Shown here: positions 54,022-62,914 of the stretch, piece by piece
Layout of the letters: each line of letters opens with the position of its first letter
Numbering within the stretch: the first letter of the stretch is position 1
IMG/VR virus record: IMGVR_UViG_3300047557_001098
Span: 39,030 to 103,029 of that record
From: a virus
Length of the DNA stretch: 64,000 nt
Reading direction: 5' to 3' (one strand)
Made by a program: the position numbers and the translations under genes
Notes under the pieces: model-generated
Database searches by the model: none
What the model was told of the DNA's origin: nothing
What the model saw: the letters and a program-made list of their open reading frames with translations, nothing else

Positions 54022-56075
54022 TCTGCTTCTAATGTTGTGCTAATTGAACTTGGATCAAATTCATCAATCGTCATGATGACATTTTTTGCTGTATCTACAA
54101 TACCTTTATTTAATTCAATCGAAAGACGAATTAAATCATCATCAGAGATGACTCTTTTAATTAAAATATTCGATATATTAATGACACCGGCATCATAGTC
54201 AATCGTACCTGCGTTTTCATCAACAATTTGTCTTTGTGATCTAGAATCGTAGTAAACTGTGCGAATAGTTCCAACTCTACCATCAATCACCACAGCACCC
54301 TCTCCACCAAAACCACCACCCCCACTAATTGTTACCGTGGCTCTTGTGTAATCAATTCCCCTATTTGTGATATCAATTGCTGCAATACTTCCATTAACAA
54401 TTCTTGCCACAGCAGTTGCACCTTCTCCATCACCATTAATAGTCACTGTTGGCGCAGTTGTATACTGTTGGCCAGGGTTAATAACTTCAATTGCAGTGAT
54501 TCCAGAGAATGATTGAGGTACTTCATCAAACTGAACCTCTCTTTCAACACCAGAAGAATCATCAACAGCAAAGAATGTTGAAGTCATTTTGTTACCAATT
54601 GTACCTCTTTTCAAAGGAACGTTAAAGCTAATTGTATAAGGAACAGAAGCAGTTAGATCGGGTTCAAATCTTTTTTGAACTCGAACTGTAACTTTAGAAC
54701 CTAAAATTGCAACTCTATCAACGGAATCAATAGCATCCTGTACTCTTGATGCAACAAACTTACCAGAAAATTTATCTAAGTATGTGCTCTTATAATTTAA
54801 AATTGCATTTCTAATTGATGTTTTTAATTGCTCTTCAGTTTGTGTAGTTTTCTTGGCATCATAACTAACTTCATTGGTCAATAGTAAATAAACAAATTCT
54901 GGATCACGAATTATAGTTTGAACAGCAACAACCGCTTTAGGTTTAATAACCTCATCAATAATTCTTTGTTTTTCCGTATCGGTTAAGTAATAATTTTGTT
55001 TTGGTTTTAGTGCAACGTAAACTGTACCAAATGTTGGAGGTGTCTCATCTTCTCCACCCCACACAGAAACAGAGTCTACCGATGGATATGTTTTCTGAAT
55101 ATATGTTTCATAATCTTTAAATGTTACCAAACGATTTTGCGTTGTGAATTGCAAAGGAGCAGTAAATTTAATACTGTCAACAGATTCTCTTTCCGAACCA
55201 CCAGTCGCTTCAGACACAGGATCAATTATGAAATCTGTTTGAGAATTGCCTAATGAATCAACCAATGAATCGGTAGCAACAAAATTGTTCGCTTTATTTG
55301 CCAACGAACCATTCGTGATCAAGTATGAAATTGTAACTACTGAACCATCAGCAATAGATTTTCCAATAGCATCATTTCCAAAATAGATATCATATGTCTG
55401 TGCTTTACCTTCTTGTAAATAAAAGACAGGAGAATACACTTCTGTCTCAGAAGCATCCGTTGCCAAAGAAAACACTTCTACAGAAGTATTACCTTGAGAT
55501 GGTTGGACAGTAACAGAAATCGTCGAAGTATCAATTCCAGAATCTGGAATTTTGAATATTTGTTTTGGGTTAGTCGCCTGATTGTGAACATACGTATACG
55601 TGACCAACTGGCCTTCGTAAATTGGCAGATCAATAAAACTAAAATCAGTATTAGCTTTTGTTATAACTTTTTCAGCCAAAGTCACAAAACTATAACTCAC
55701 TCCATCAATTTCATTGGAAATAAATTTGAACCCTTTAGGTATTGTCAGTGTTGCTGCTGTGCTTGTACTTGTGTTTACTGTAAAGTTAATTTTTGCGCTT
55801 GGCGCTTTACGTGAGTAAGGCACGTACCCTAAAGTTTTGGCATGTGAAACAACCGAATCACGTAACAGAGCGGTATCCATGAATGCTTCATTGGCAATCA
55901 TGTTCAAGTAATATGCTTGATAATGAGTATTGTAAGCAAGAATATCTAAAAGAATATTCAGGCCAGAACCTTCAAAATCATAGTCGGTAAACTCCGACTG
56001 TTGATTAAGAAACGTCTTTAAATTTTCCTTGATAGTATCAAAATCAAGGTCAGTTACCGTTAAACGATCTGCCAT
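54018..56075 (-). CDS. 6: baseplate wedge protein gp6
   Basis: The protein has 685 residues (T4 gp6 is 660). The start is diagnostic: LTVTDLDFDTIKENLKTFLNQQSEFTDYDFEGSGLNILLDILAYNTHYQAYYLNM (read as shorter blocks over residues 5-59), then NEAFMDTALLRDSVVSHAKTLGYVP. Later blocks are SVSVWGGEDETPPTFGTVYVALKP (near 337) and a C-terminal insertion of 'YTTAPTVTI.GDGEGATA' and 'GGGGFGGEGA' modules (about 540-600). Gp6 dimers form the inner baseplate ring. The gene overlaps the gp7-like gene as ATGA. Confidence 0.94.
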   Translation of the reverse strand: MADRLTVTDLDFDTIKENLKTFLNQQSEFTDYDFEGSGLNILLDILAYNTHYQAYYLNMIANEAFMDTALLRDSVVSHAKTLGYVPYSRKAPSAKINFTVNTSTSTAATLTIPKGFKFISNEIDGVSYSFVTLAEKVITKANTDFSFIDLPIYEGQLVTYTYVHNQATNPKQIFKIPDSGIDTSTISVTVQPSQGNTSVEVFSLATDASETEVYSPVFYLQEGKAQTYDIYFGNDAIGKSIADGSVVTISYLITNGSLANKANNFVATDSLVDSLGNSQTDFIIDPVSEATGGSERESVDSIKFTAPLQFTTQNRLVTFKDYETYIQKTYPSVDSVSVWGGEDETPPTFGTVYVALKPKQNYYLTDTEKQRIIDEVIKPKAVVAVQTIIRDPEFVYLLLTNEVSYDAKKTTQTEEQLKTSIRNAILNYKSTYLDKFSGKFVASRVQDAIDSVDRVAILGSKVTVRVQKRFEPDLTASVPYTISFNVPLKRGTIGNKMTSTFFAVDDSSGVEREVQFDEVPQSFSGITAIEVINPGQQYTTAPTVTINGDGEGATAVARIVNGSIAAIDITNRGIDYTRATVTISGGGGFGGEGAVVIDGRVGTIRTVYYDSRSQRQIVDENAGTIDYDAGVINISNILIKRVISDDDLIRLSIELNKGIVDTAKNVIMTIDEFDPSSISTTLEAE

Positions 56076-56077
56076 TT

Positions 56078-56500
56078 TTATCTAATTCTCTCTAAGAAAA
56101 AGTCAATAGTAATTGGGTTTGGATTATTAATAATAAAAAAGGTCATCGATACATTATAACGATTATCATCAGGATAAGCAGTTACAGAAACATTTGTTAT
56201 TTCAACTCTTGGTTCATAGTTCAAAATTGTTTCTTGTATTGCTCTTTCTATTTGCGCTGAAATAATAGGGTCTACATTTTCAAATAATAGACTTCTTAAA
56301 CCACTTCCTATCTGCGGTCTAAATGGGCGTTCAAAAAAGTTAGTAGATATTAAGTTTTTTACTGAGTTGATTACAGCATACTCGTTGAGATGCTTAGACA
56401 CATCCTTCTTAACAGGATGCACAGTAAAAGATAAGTCTAAATCTCTGTACGATCTTTCAGACTTGATTCTAGGATTATTTGATACTATTGTGGTAGTCAT
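56078..56500 (-). CDS. 25: baseplate wedge / sheath initiator gp25
   Basis: The protein has 140 residues (T4 gp25 is 132). Visible are YRDLDLSFTVHPVKKDVS (18-35), a helix AVINSVKNLISTNFFERPF, GSGLRSLLFEN and the invariant EPR motif (96-98) in NYEPRVEI. The family fold is lysozyme-like without catalytic activity. The EPR core binds the gp6/gp53 wedge and starts sheath polymerisation. It lies between gene 6 and the PAAR tip gene, as in many contractile systems. Confidence 0.95.
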   Translation of the reverse strand: MTTTIVSNNPRIKSERSYRDLDLSFTVHPVKKDVSKHLNEYAVINSVKNLISTNFFERPFRPQIGSGLRSLLFENVDPIISAQIERAIQETILNYEPRVEITNVSVTAYPDDNRYNVSMTFFIINNPNPITIDFFLERIR

Positions 56501-56511
56501 GTTTTATTTAT

Positions 56512-56802
56512 TCAGCCTGCAAAAACATTTGGTGAACCAGCAGCAACAGCAGTACATCCCCCAATACCATCACCAACACGACCAGCACCTCTACCATTAA
56601 CTCTTACGGTACTTGAGCCAGATGAAATTGCCGCAGAATGAACAAAACATGGGTCATCTCCAGGAATCAAATGTGGCGTATTAATATGACCTTGGCAACT
56701 CCAAGGTATACCATTCACTAAAACATTCGTTGAGCCTTGGGCTCTTGATGGTGTTGAACAATGCGTAATATCCATATCTCCAATTCTACATGCTGCTGGC
56801 AT
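56512..56802 (-). CDS. 5.4: PAAR-motif spike tip protein (gp5.4-like)
   Basis: The protein has 96 residues (T4 gp5.4 is 97). It opens MPAACRIGDMDITHCS. His14, Cys15, His42/His44 and the loop with PCFVHS provide candidate metal ligands. Proline-Gly-rich beta hairpins and a final GGCTAVAAGSPNVF complete the PAAR cone, which sharpens the gp5 spike and carries a metal ion. An AAGGAGA site precedes the ATG. It sits in the hub cluster between gene 25 and gp5. Confidence 0.93.
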   Translation of the reverse strand: MPAACRIGDMDITHCSTPSRAQGSTNVLVNGIPWSCQGHINTPHLIPGDDPCFVHSAAISSGSSTVRVNGRGAGRVGDGIGGCTAVAAGSPNVFAG

Positions 56803-56812
56803 AATTTTCTCC

Positions 56813-57763
56813 TTATTCGGCAGGTTCTACCCAACCTGCTGGGTCTGATGTATATGTTGGAGTCGCAGATGCACCATCTCCAACCGATAACCAATTCCCT
56901 GCATCATCCGTATGATAAACTTTTATTGTGCCTGCGGGAGGAGCAGAAGTAAAAGTTATATAATTACCACTTATTGTGTACATTGAAGGTGTTACAACCA
57001 AATTACTTCCAGCAAAATAAACTGCAACATTATACTCTGTTGTTCCCGTTTTATAGCTAGGTGTTCTGGACATTGGTCCAAAAGTTGTTAGTATTCCATC
57101 TGCCGTAAAAGTATCTAAAGCAAACTGATATTCAATTATCGTTCTTGATGGACTGCTTGGATTTTCTTCAGCATATATGTTATTCATCAAAGTGTTTAAC
57201 CGTGTAAAATACCTAGTAGGTATTAAGTGTACCTTTTGAGTAAACTCAGTTGTAACTCCCTGTGCAAGAAAAGTGAAAGTTACAGTTTTTTCTGCTGAGT
57301 CATCAGGATAAAATTTTACAATATTATTCCACCCTGTTGTTGAACTGTGTGAAGGTGCTTTTGCCGCAAGTAGTGCTGAATAACTATTGTACGTAGTCAC
57401 TGGAAAATCGCCAGTTGGTTTTGCTTCTGATTCATAAAAACTAGAGGCGTTTTCATCATAGTTGTTCGTGTTTATTACCTGATAGATATCTCTTGTAGCT
57501 AAATCATCTCCATATTTTCCAGACAAAGTATAAGTTGTTATATAAAACTGCAACAAACCCACAGATGTAAGAACACAACTTGTGTTTGACATTACAGCAC
57601 TAGTTATGACACCCTCTGTTGATAATCCTTTATCAACCTTAGCATTTACAAACGAAACATTAACAGGTTGTCCCCCATCAACCAAAGTTTTGGCATGTGA
57701 AAACGTCACAGTTTCTCCAGCAGGTATTACTCTAAATTGTGTACCATATGTTGATAAAGCCAT
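56813..57763 (-). CDS. virion protein of the hub region, function unknown
   Basis: The protein has 316 residues and is predicted to be beta with Thr/Ser-rich strands: MALSTYGTQFRVIPAGETVTFS near the start, a HDDLATRD-like loop around 85, an LNTLMNNIYAEENPS helix near 188, and a C-terminal fibre module (AVYFAGSNLVV, SGNYITFTSAPPAGTIKVYH) that recurs in other fibre proteins here. It is located between PAAR and gp5 genes, where T4 has none. It might be a hub-associated or tape-like accessory protein. No family assignment is possible. Confidence 0.58.
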   Translation of the reverse strand: MALSTYGTQFRVIPAGETVTFSHAKTLVDGGQPVNVSFVNAKVDKGLSTEGVITSAVMSNTSCVLTSVGLLQFYITTYTLSGKYGDDLATRDIYQVINTNNYDENASSFYESEAKPTGDFPVTTYNSYSALLAAKAPSHSSTTGWNNIVKFYPDDSAEKTVTFTFLAQGVTTEFTQKVHLIPTRYFTRLNTLMNNIYAEENPSSPSRTIIEYQFALDTFTADGILTTFGPMSRTPSYKTGTTEYNVAVYFAGSNLVVTPSMYTISGNYITFTSAPPAGTIKVYHTDDAGNWLSVGDGASATPTYTSDPAGWVEPAE

Positions 57764-57766
57764 TTA

Positions 57767-57964
57767 TTACAATGTTCCTCTTTTCATTAACTCTCGAAAT
57801 CTTGGCATCCAAGATTCTATCTCTTCATGATCTTCTTTTGTGTGTGGTGGCGGTGGCATATATGGATTAAACTTTATTACCGCATCAAATTTTTTTGGTA
57901 TATCTTCAAAACGAGTATACGTTTTCAATTCACCATCTTCTAAAATAATAAATTCATGTTTCAT
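57767..57964 (-). CDS. small hypothetical protein upstream of gp5
   Basis: The protein has 65 residues: HEFIILEDGELKTYTRFEDIPKKFDAVIKF (read in two blocks, 3-32), a Pro-rich NPYMPPPPHTKED and a helical WMPRFRELMKRGTL. Small proteins with 'F.YMPPPPHT..DH' occur in the hub regions of aquatic T4-like phages. It is 2-3 bases from both neighbours, so it is translated as part of the unit. The Pro-rich centre and terminal helix suggest a linker or assembly factor. The function is unknown. Confidence 0.62.
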   Translation of the reverse strand: MKHEFIILEDGELKTYTRFEDIPKKFDAVIKFNPYMPPPPHTKEDHEEIESWMPRFRELMKRGTL

Positions 57965-57966
57965 GT

Positions 57967-59064
57967 TTAGTTCAACCTAATTATTGATCCTTGTATAGTC
58001 ATAGTACCACCAGATTTAATTAACGCCGTTCCACTTGCTCTAAGGTCTAATGTTTGACAAGTAGCTTTTAATTGCTGTGTTACAGCCAACGTAGCATTCT
58101 TTTTAATCGTGCCATTGAGATTACCATCGACTGTGGCAGTTACATCACCCTTAACTGTGGCATCAACATTTTTACCAACAGTCATTTTAACATTCTTATC
58201 TACTTTAACATAAGCATTTTCTTTTACATAAACTTCGGCATCACCTTGAACCGTAACAAAACATTTGCCCATTATGTAAACACGGTCATTACCCATGACA
58301 ATTTCATAATTATCTTTTGTAATCTTTTCTACTTTATCACCCGCAGGAAACCATTCTTGAAATGAACCATTACGATGTGCAAGATGAATACGTTCTTTAC
58401 CGACAGTATCATCAAACTCCATAATGTGTCCAGATTCAGTTTCAGTAACATTATTGTATGGATATTTTGCTGCGTACTGTGTTGTTGGTTCAGTCCAAGC
58501 ACTAGTCTCCGCAACAGGAACAGATTTAACAACGTTATCTTTACGTTCTTGAATGAAAGTATTTTTTATAGACTCTTCATCGTTTCGAGCAATTCTTGAA
58601 GTTGTTGGTTCATCTAAATTAAAAGGATACAAAGATGCCTTATCTTGTTCGGTTATTTGTACACCAGAACCATTAGTTCTATATGATTTAGATTTTGGTG
58701 CTCTTGGCGCAGAAGAAAGTTCTGCGTCTGTTCTTGGATCAGAAAAAGCTTCTTGACGATTTGGTGCCTTCAGTGGTATACTTGGAAAACTACCAAGCAT
58801 CACAGGATACTGAGCGTTTTCACCATCAAGAAAAAAACCAAACATCATATCACCTTCATTTGGCGTATAGACATTCGCTGAGTTTACAGGAATGACAGGA
58901 ACAGCCCAAGGTAGATTTTTAGTAGGAAGTTCCATTTTATTTGTGGCGTGCCATCCTAGACAACGCACACGACAACGACCTAACTTTAATGGGTCTTGTC
59001 TATCTTCAACGATTCCAGTCCACCAGATGAAACCATCTTTACCAGCAAAATTTTTTTTATCCAT
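57967..59064 (-). CDS. 5: baseplate hub spike protein gp5 without lysozyme domain
   Basis: The protein has 365 residues (T4 gp5 is 575). Residues 10-110 form the OB-fold (FIWWTGIVEDRQDPLKLGR, WHATNKMELPTKNLPWAVPV, GDMMFGFFLDG). The middle has ESGHIMEFDDTVGKERI (near 205), as in VgrG. The C-terminal 130 residues are the triple beta-helix with V.V.GNV..TV-type repeats. The gp5 lysozyme module between OB-fold and helix is absent, so cell-wall cutting must come from elsewhere. It makes the central spike under the PAAR tip. Confidence 0.92.
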   Translation of the reverse strand: MDKKNFAGKDGFIWWTGIVEDRQDPLKLGRCRVRCLGWHATNKMELPTKNLPWAVPVIPVNSANVYTPNEGDMMFGFFLDGENAQYPVMLGSFPSIPLKAPNRQEAFSDPRTDAELSSAPRAPKSKSYRTNGSGVQITEQDKASLYPFNLDEPTTSRIARNDEESIKNTFIQERKDNVVKSVPVAETSAWTEPTTQYAAKYPYNNVTETESGHIMEFDDTVGKERIHLAHRNGSFQEWFPAGDKVEKITKDNYEIVMGNDRVYIMGKCFVTVQGDAEVYVKENAYVKVDKNVKMTVGKNVDATVKGDVTATVDGNLNGTIKKNATLAVTQQLKATCQTLDLRASGTALIKSGGTMTIQGSIIRLN

Positions 59065-60419
59065 TATATTGTATTGATTGGTTGATCATATTTTTGTAAA
59101 ACTTCTTTTTGTGTTTGTGTCGTTGCAAGCTTTCTATCATCATTTGTAGAATCTGTAGCGACTTCAATTATAGTAACATGACGGCGCAAACTCAAAATGT
59201 GTCGTGTTCCAATAATAATATATTTACCCCCCAAACTTCTGTCAAAATTCACATCACCATTTTTTAATTGCTCACCGAAACCTGGAGCAATTACATTTAC
59301 GTTGTATCCAGAAGAAAGTTGAAAATTACCAGGCATGACTATCTTCAATCTTCTTTCCATCAGTCTAGCTAATATGGCTCTTCTCTGTTGTGTAAACAAC
59401 TCTGTAGTTTCATTTTTTGAAATAGAAGTTGGGTCTCTCTTTTTTTGGTACTTGCTGTTCTTCTGATTTTTAGTGTTTACACTTAGAACCTGATTTGAAT
59501 TCCAATTAGTTTTGTTTGAAGTACCATCTCTATTAATTATCTCCGAACCTTGAGCGTTTTTATTACCATGCGCCATTGAATCATATGTCTTGTCGCCAGA
59601 TATTGGTTGTTCACCTAAAGTTCTAGTAATAGGATCAAATCCTATAAAAACTCCTGCATCAACACCACTCTTGATTCTTGATATTGAATCAAATTGTGAC
59701 ACAACTTCAAATCCTCTTGCTCTACTCAATTCAGAGAACGCTTGATTAGGTTCTAAATTTTTTGGTGAGAATGTAATGTCTAAGATGGATTCATTTGTCA
59801 ATAAACGTGATAATGAAGAAAAATTGTAACCCGCTCTATTTGAAAAAAACAAAAAGTCAGGAATTTCTTTGGGGTTTAATGCTCGTTTGGCACACCACTC
59901 TATTGCAGAAAACGGAGACAAATTGTTTACGTTTATATTACGAATGCCTGATGATTCTTCAATTCGACTAATTTTGTTTAGGTCTAACCCCAAACCCATT
60001 CTTTTATCTGTTAATATTTTTTCTACGAGTTTAGAATACTTACCATCAAATGACATTGAAACTTTTTTCTGCTCTGAATAAATGAGTTCATCATCCACAA
60101 AATGTATGATATAAGATTCACTGCTATTGTTTAAATTTTTACGATGTGAAATTGAATATATTCTAAATGCTTTTTTGTAAGTGGCAAGAGAATCTTCAGG
60201 AGATTTACAAATATAAAACTGTATAGCATCATTCTTTATATCAATTCTCTCAATAAGTTTTTTAGTATCAGTAACCAAAATCTCACCTGAAGATACAGGT
60301 AAGAATAGATTGTCATAAAGATGTATTTCTTCAACCATATTGTTCAGGGCAATTGGTCCACCCTTACTTTGTATGGCAACTTCTTTAATAAAAAATTGAG
60401 TCGATTCTGCTAAGTTCAT
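59064..60419 (-). CDS. 27: gp27-like baseplate hub protein
   Basis: The protein has 451 residues (T4 gp27 is 391). It begins with VAIQSKGGPIALNNMVEEIHLYDNLF (split, 14-39), SGEILVTDTKKLIERI and FRIYSISHRKNLNNSSESY, followed by FSAIEWCAKRALNP, the tube-like-domain pattern of the gp27/VgrG N-terminus. The last 100 residues hold RRLKIVMPGNFQLSSGYNVNV and GGKYIIIGTRH. The trimeric hub joins the spike to the tube. It overlaps gp5 by one base and gene 53 as ATGA. Identity is inferred from motifs and position. Confidence 0.8.
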   Translation of the reverse strand: MNLAESTQFFIKEVAIQSKGGPIALNNMVEEIHLYDNLFLPVSSGEILVTDTKKLIERIDIKNDAIQFYICKSPEDSLATYKKAFRIYSISHRKNLNNSSESYIIHFVDDELIYSEQKKVSMSFDGKYSKLVEKILTDKRMGLGLDLNKISRIEESSGIRNINVNNLSPFSAIEWCAKRALNPKEIPDFLFFSNRAGYNFSSLSRLLTNESILDITFSPKNLEPNQAFSELSRARGFEVVSQFDSISRIKSGVDAGVFIGFDPITRTLGEQPISGDKTYDSMAHGNKNAQGSEIINRDGTSNKTNWNSNQVLSVNTKNQKNSKYQKKRDPTSISKNETTELFTQQRRAILARLMERRLKIVMPGNFQLSSGYNVNVIAPGFGEQLKNGDVNFDRSLGGKYIIIGTRHILSLRRHVTIIEVATDSTNDDRKLATTQTQKEVLQKYDQPINTI

Positions 60420-61081
60420 GACGGATTCACTAATTGTCTAAATTCTTCCATTACGGCCGCAACGAACTGTGGCTTCAAGAGTTTTATAGACCTTTTATTT
60501 TCATTTTCTTGCATTTCATATTCATAGTAAGTTAGTTTTTCTTTTGTGATAGTTTCTCTTATTTTTTTACCATCACTTAACGTGTAAACTGTATTACCAG
60601 TAGATACATTTGCATATACATCTGCGGTAATTCTAATTTTCTCAGAAATAGTTCTGTTATCAGGACCCAAAACAGTAGAAGCCCTCGTTGTTATCTTGTA
60701 GTATGAATGCACATTATTTGGACTTTGTGCCCAAGTAATTCCAGATTGAACAGTTGTATTTGCCGCACCATTTGCCGAATATTTCTCATTCACGTATTTT
60801 ATAAAGTTAGAATAATTCAAAGGCCAATCATACTGTGGGTCAATGATGTTATTAAACATCAAAACAATCCAATGTTTTTCTGGATCATTATAATACTTTG
60901 TTGCTATTGATTCTGGTGTGTCAGAATCTTTGACATCATATCGATAGAAAGAGGCGGCGTTTTCTTCTAACGCAGACTGAAATTTAAAACGTGAAATGAT
61001 ATTTGTTACGGTATCAAGATTGGTACCTCTATCATCTAACGTATAAAACGTCAAAGGAAAGTTATTAAAATAATTTGCCAT
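60416..61081 (-). CDS. 53: baseplate wedge protein gp53 with LysM-like segment
   Basis: The protein has 221 residues (T4 gp53 is 196). The start MANYFNNFPLTFYTLDD and FKFQSALEENAASFYRY lead to a LysM-like part (about 45-90): DSDTPESIATKYYNDPEKHWIVLMFN, then DPQYDWPLNYSNFIKYVNEKY. The C-terminus has SIKLLKPQFVAAVMEEFRQL. Gp53 strengthens the joint between wedge and hub and triggers wedge association. The order 48-53-27-5 is compact, with gaps of 2 bases or less. Confidence 0.92.
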   Translation of the reverse strand: MANYFNNFPLTFYTLDDRGTNLDTVTNIISRFKFQSALEENAASFYRYDVKDSDTPESIATKYYNDPEKHWIVLMFNNIIDPQYDWPLNYSNFIKYVNEKYSANGAANTTVQSGITWAQSPNNVHSYYKITTRASTVLGPDNRTISEKIRITADVYANVSTGNTVYTLSDGKKIRETITKEKLTYYEYEMQENENKRSIKLLKPQFVAAVMEEFRQLVNPS

Positions 61082-61083
61082 TT

Positions 61084-62439
61084 TTAACTAATTTTATTTT
61101 GTCCAAAACCGAAACCACCAGTGCCACCAGCAGCGTACATTGCTTGAGAACGAATTGAATCTGTTTTGTATGGATTGCCAAGTTGTTGTGGACTGAAATC
61201 TTCTTTTGTAATGTAAGTTGTTTCTTGGAATGAAAGTGTCATTTGAATAGCAACAGGCATACCAGTTCTACCTAAAGCCGCACTATTTTCACCAACAGTT
61301 TCATAAGCAGAGAAACCACGTGGGGCAAAGTTGACTTGCACAGATTTTAAAACGCAAGTTGCAATTGGAGGTAAGTTTGGGTTTTGTCTGCCAGCATAAA
61401 AGAATTTTATATCAAATTCTGATGGGGGTATTAACAGGCCAGTTTGTGCTGTTAAGCCACCCATCAATTCTGGTGCTTGATGAAAACGAAAACGATCAAT
61501 TATTCTTTGTACTTCAAGTGCTTCTCTTTCACTTCTTGGATAGAACATAAATTCAAACTGAAATGAACGAAAGTCTGGTGCTGTATACATGAGTTCAATC
61601 ATTGGATTTGTTACACCACCAGTGGCAAAATAAGCACCCAAACGTGAAACTCCAGCACCAACGCCAGCCTTTTGTGCTAACTGTTGTGCTATCATTGAAC
61701 CCAAACCAGACTTGGCAGCAGCGTTCAAAATACCTTTAGTATCGCCTGCCTTTACAGCGGCAACTAGATTAGGAGCAGCAACCATTGCTTGCCCCAAAAG
61801 TTCTTCACCAGGCTTTATGTCTGTATAATTTGCAGTCGAATCAAAGTTCAACGTATCTGGCATATACAAAGCAATTGCTTCATTTGTTAATCTAGTTCTT
61901 ACTAAGAACTCGGCACCAGCAGCAGTTGATGCATTCTTGTCAGTAATTGCTTTGATTGAAGTTTCAATAGTTCCTCTTTCATCTCTTAGCTGACTTGATG
62001 CTTGAGGACCTTTTATAAAACTATCAATTACTCCAGATACTTTACCAGCAGTGCTACCACTTCCGAATTTTTGTATTACAGAAGAAGTGCCTTTTGAAAC
62101 TAAGTTGGTTAGTTTTTCATTGATCGTGTCAGCAAAAGTTTGTTTGCCCGCACCAACACCACCACCTAAAAATTGTGTCGATCTATTCAGAGCATCGTAT
62201 ATTGCTTTTTCTTCTTCTTTTGCAAAAGTTCTTCCACCTCTTGTTTCGGAACCATACGATGTATTTTTTTGTTCTCTTACAAAGAAAACCATGTAGTGGC
62301 CTTTGTCAGGACTACCAATGTCAAGAGGATATTTGAGTGTAGTTTTTTCGAATGGTGAGCCTTCTAGAGCAGCAAGCGGTCCAAATGCTCTAGGATCAAT
62401 TTGATTAAATTTGATGTCTGTTAGACCGAAGAATGCCAT
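61084..62439 (-). CDS. 48: baseplate tail tube cap protein gp48
   Basis: The protein has 451 residues (T4 gp48 is 364). A tube-like fold is visible at the C-terminal half: FQFEFMFYPRSEREALEVQRIIDRFRFHQAPE (split, near 295-326), IPPSEFDIKFFYAGR, LPPIATCVLKSVQVNFAP and MPVAIQMTLSFQETTYITKED. The N-terminal 130 residues include KGHYMVFFVREQKN and Gly-rich loops. Gp48 starts the tail tube on the hub together with gp54. It is the first gene of the minus-strand baseplate unit with a CATAAATA late element and AGGAAA site upstream. Confidence 0.9.
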   Translation of the reverse strand: MAFFGLTDIKFNQIDPRAFGPLAALEGSPFEKTTLKYPLDIGSPDKGHYMVFFVREQKNTSYGSETRGGRTFAKEEEKAIYDALNRSTQFLGGGVGAGKQTFADTINEKLTNLVSKGTSSVIQKFGSGSTAGKVSGVIDSFIKGPQASSQLRDERGTIETSIKAITDKNASTAAGAEFLVRTRLTNEAIALYMPDTLNFDSTANYTDIKPGEELLGQAMVAAPNLVAAVKAGDTKGILNAAAKSGLGSMIAQQLAQKAGVGAGVSRLGAYFATGGVTNPMIELMYTAPDFRSFQFEFMFYPRSEREALEVQRIIDRFRFHQAPELMGGLTAQTGLLIPPSEFDIKFFYAGRQNPNLPPIATCVLKSVQVNFAPRGFSAYETVGENSAALGRTGMPVAIQMTLSFQETTYITKEDFSPQQLGNPYKTDSIRSQAMYAAGGTGGFGFGQNKIS

Positions 62440-62467
62440 GAGGTTTCCTGTTAGATTGACTAGATAG

Positions 62468-62475
62468 TATTTATG
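62468..62475 (-). promoter_or_regulatory. 48: late promoter CATAAATA for gene 48
   Basis: The minus strand reads CATAAATA at the divergence point, one mismatch from the late consensus. The C complements the G of the gene 4 ATG on the other strand. The leader to gene 48 is about 23 bases and contains AGGAAA. Confidence 0.6.
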
Positions 62476-62907
62476 TCAAATAAAGGAAGATTTAGACCGA
62501 AAAACCCGCAGAAATACAAGGGTGATGCAAATAACATCATCTATAGGTCTACGTGGGAAATAAAGGTAATGAATTATTTAGATGAGAATCCGAACGTCAT
62601 TTGGTGGGGTTCGGAAGAACTTCCTATACCTTATATCAGTCCAGTTGATAAAAAAAGACATCGATACTTTCCAGACTTTATTGCTAAGATGCGTAAAGCA
62701 GATGGTACGGTAATGACTTATATTATAGAAGTTAAACCAGAAAAACAAACTCAACCACCCACACAAAAACGTAAAACAAAATCGTTTCTACAAGAAGTAA
62801 TCACTTACGAAATTAATAAAGCCAAATGGTATGCTGCCGAAGAGTTCTGTAAAGATCATGGTTGGCAGTTTCAGATTTTAACTGAAAGACATCTAGGCAT
62901 CAGATAA
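62473..62907 (+). CDS. 4: head completion nuclease-like protein gp4
   Basis: The protein has 144 residues (T4 gp4/gp50 is 150). The start SNKGRFRPKNPQKYKGDANN and YRSTWEIKVMNYLDENP (24-40) are the family hallmark. A PD-(D/E)xK nuclease core is present: Glu29, Asp68 in FPDF, Glu86 and Lys88 in IIEVKPE, as in TnsA-like enzymes. Gp4 acts on the packaged head at tail joining. No ribosome site precedes the ATG, and the gene diverges from gene 48 with only 33 bases between. A leaderless or alternative start is possible. Confidence 0.88.
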   Translation: MSNKGRFRPKNPQKYKGDANNIIYRSTWEIKVMNYLDENPNVIWWGSEELPIPYISPVDKKRHRYFPDFIAKMRKADGTVMTYIIEVKPEKQTQPPTQKRKTKSFLQEVITYEINKAKWYAAEEFCKDHGWQFQILTERHLGIR

Positions 62908-62914
62908 ATATAAG

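Noticed and set aside
54018-56075. Possible frameshift or split near the gp6 / gp7-like junction
   Set aside because: The 4-base ATGA overlap is a normal coupling, and both reading frames keep conserved termini.
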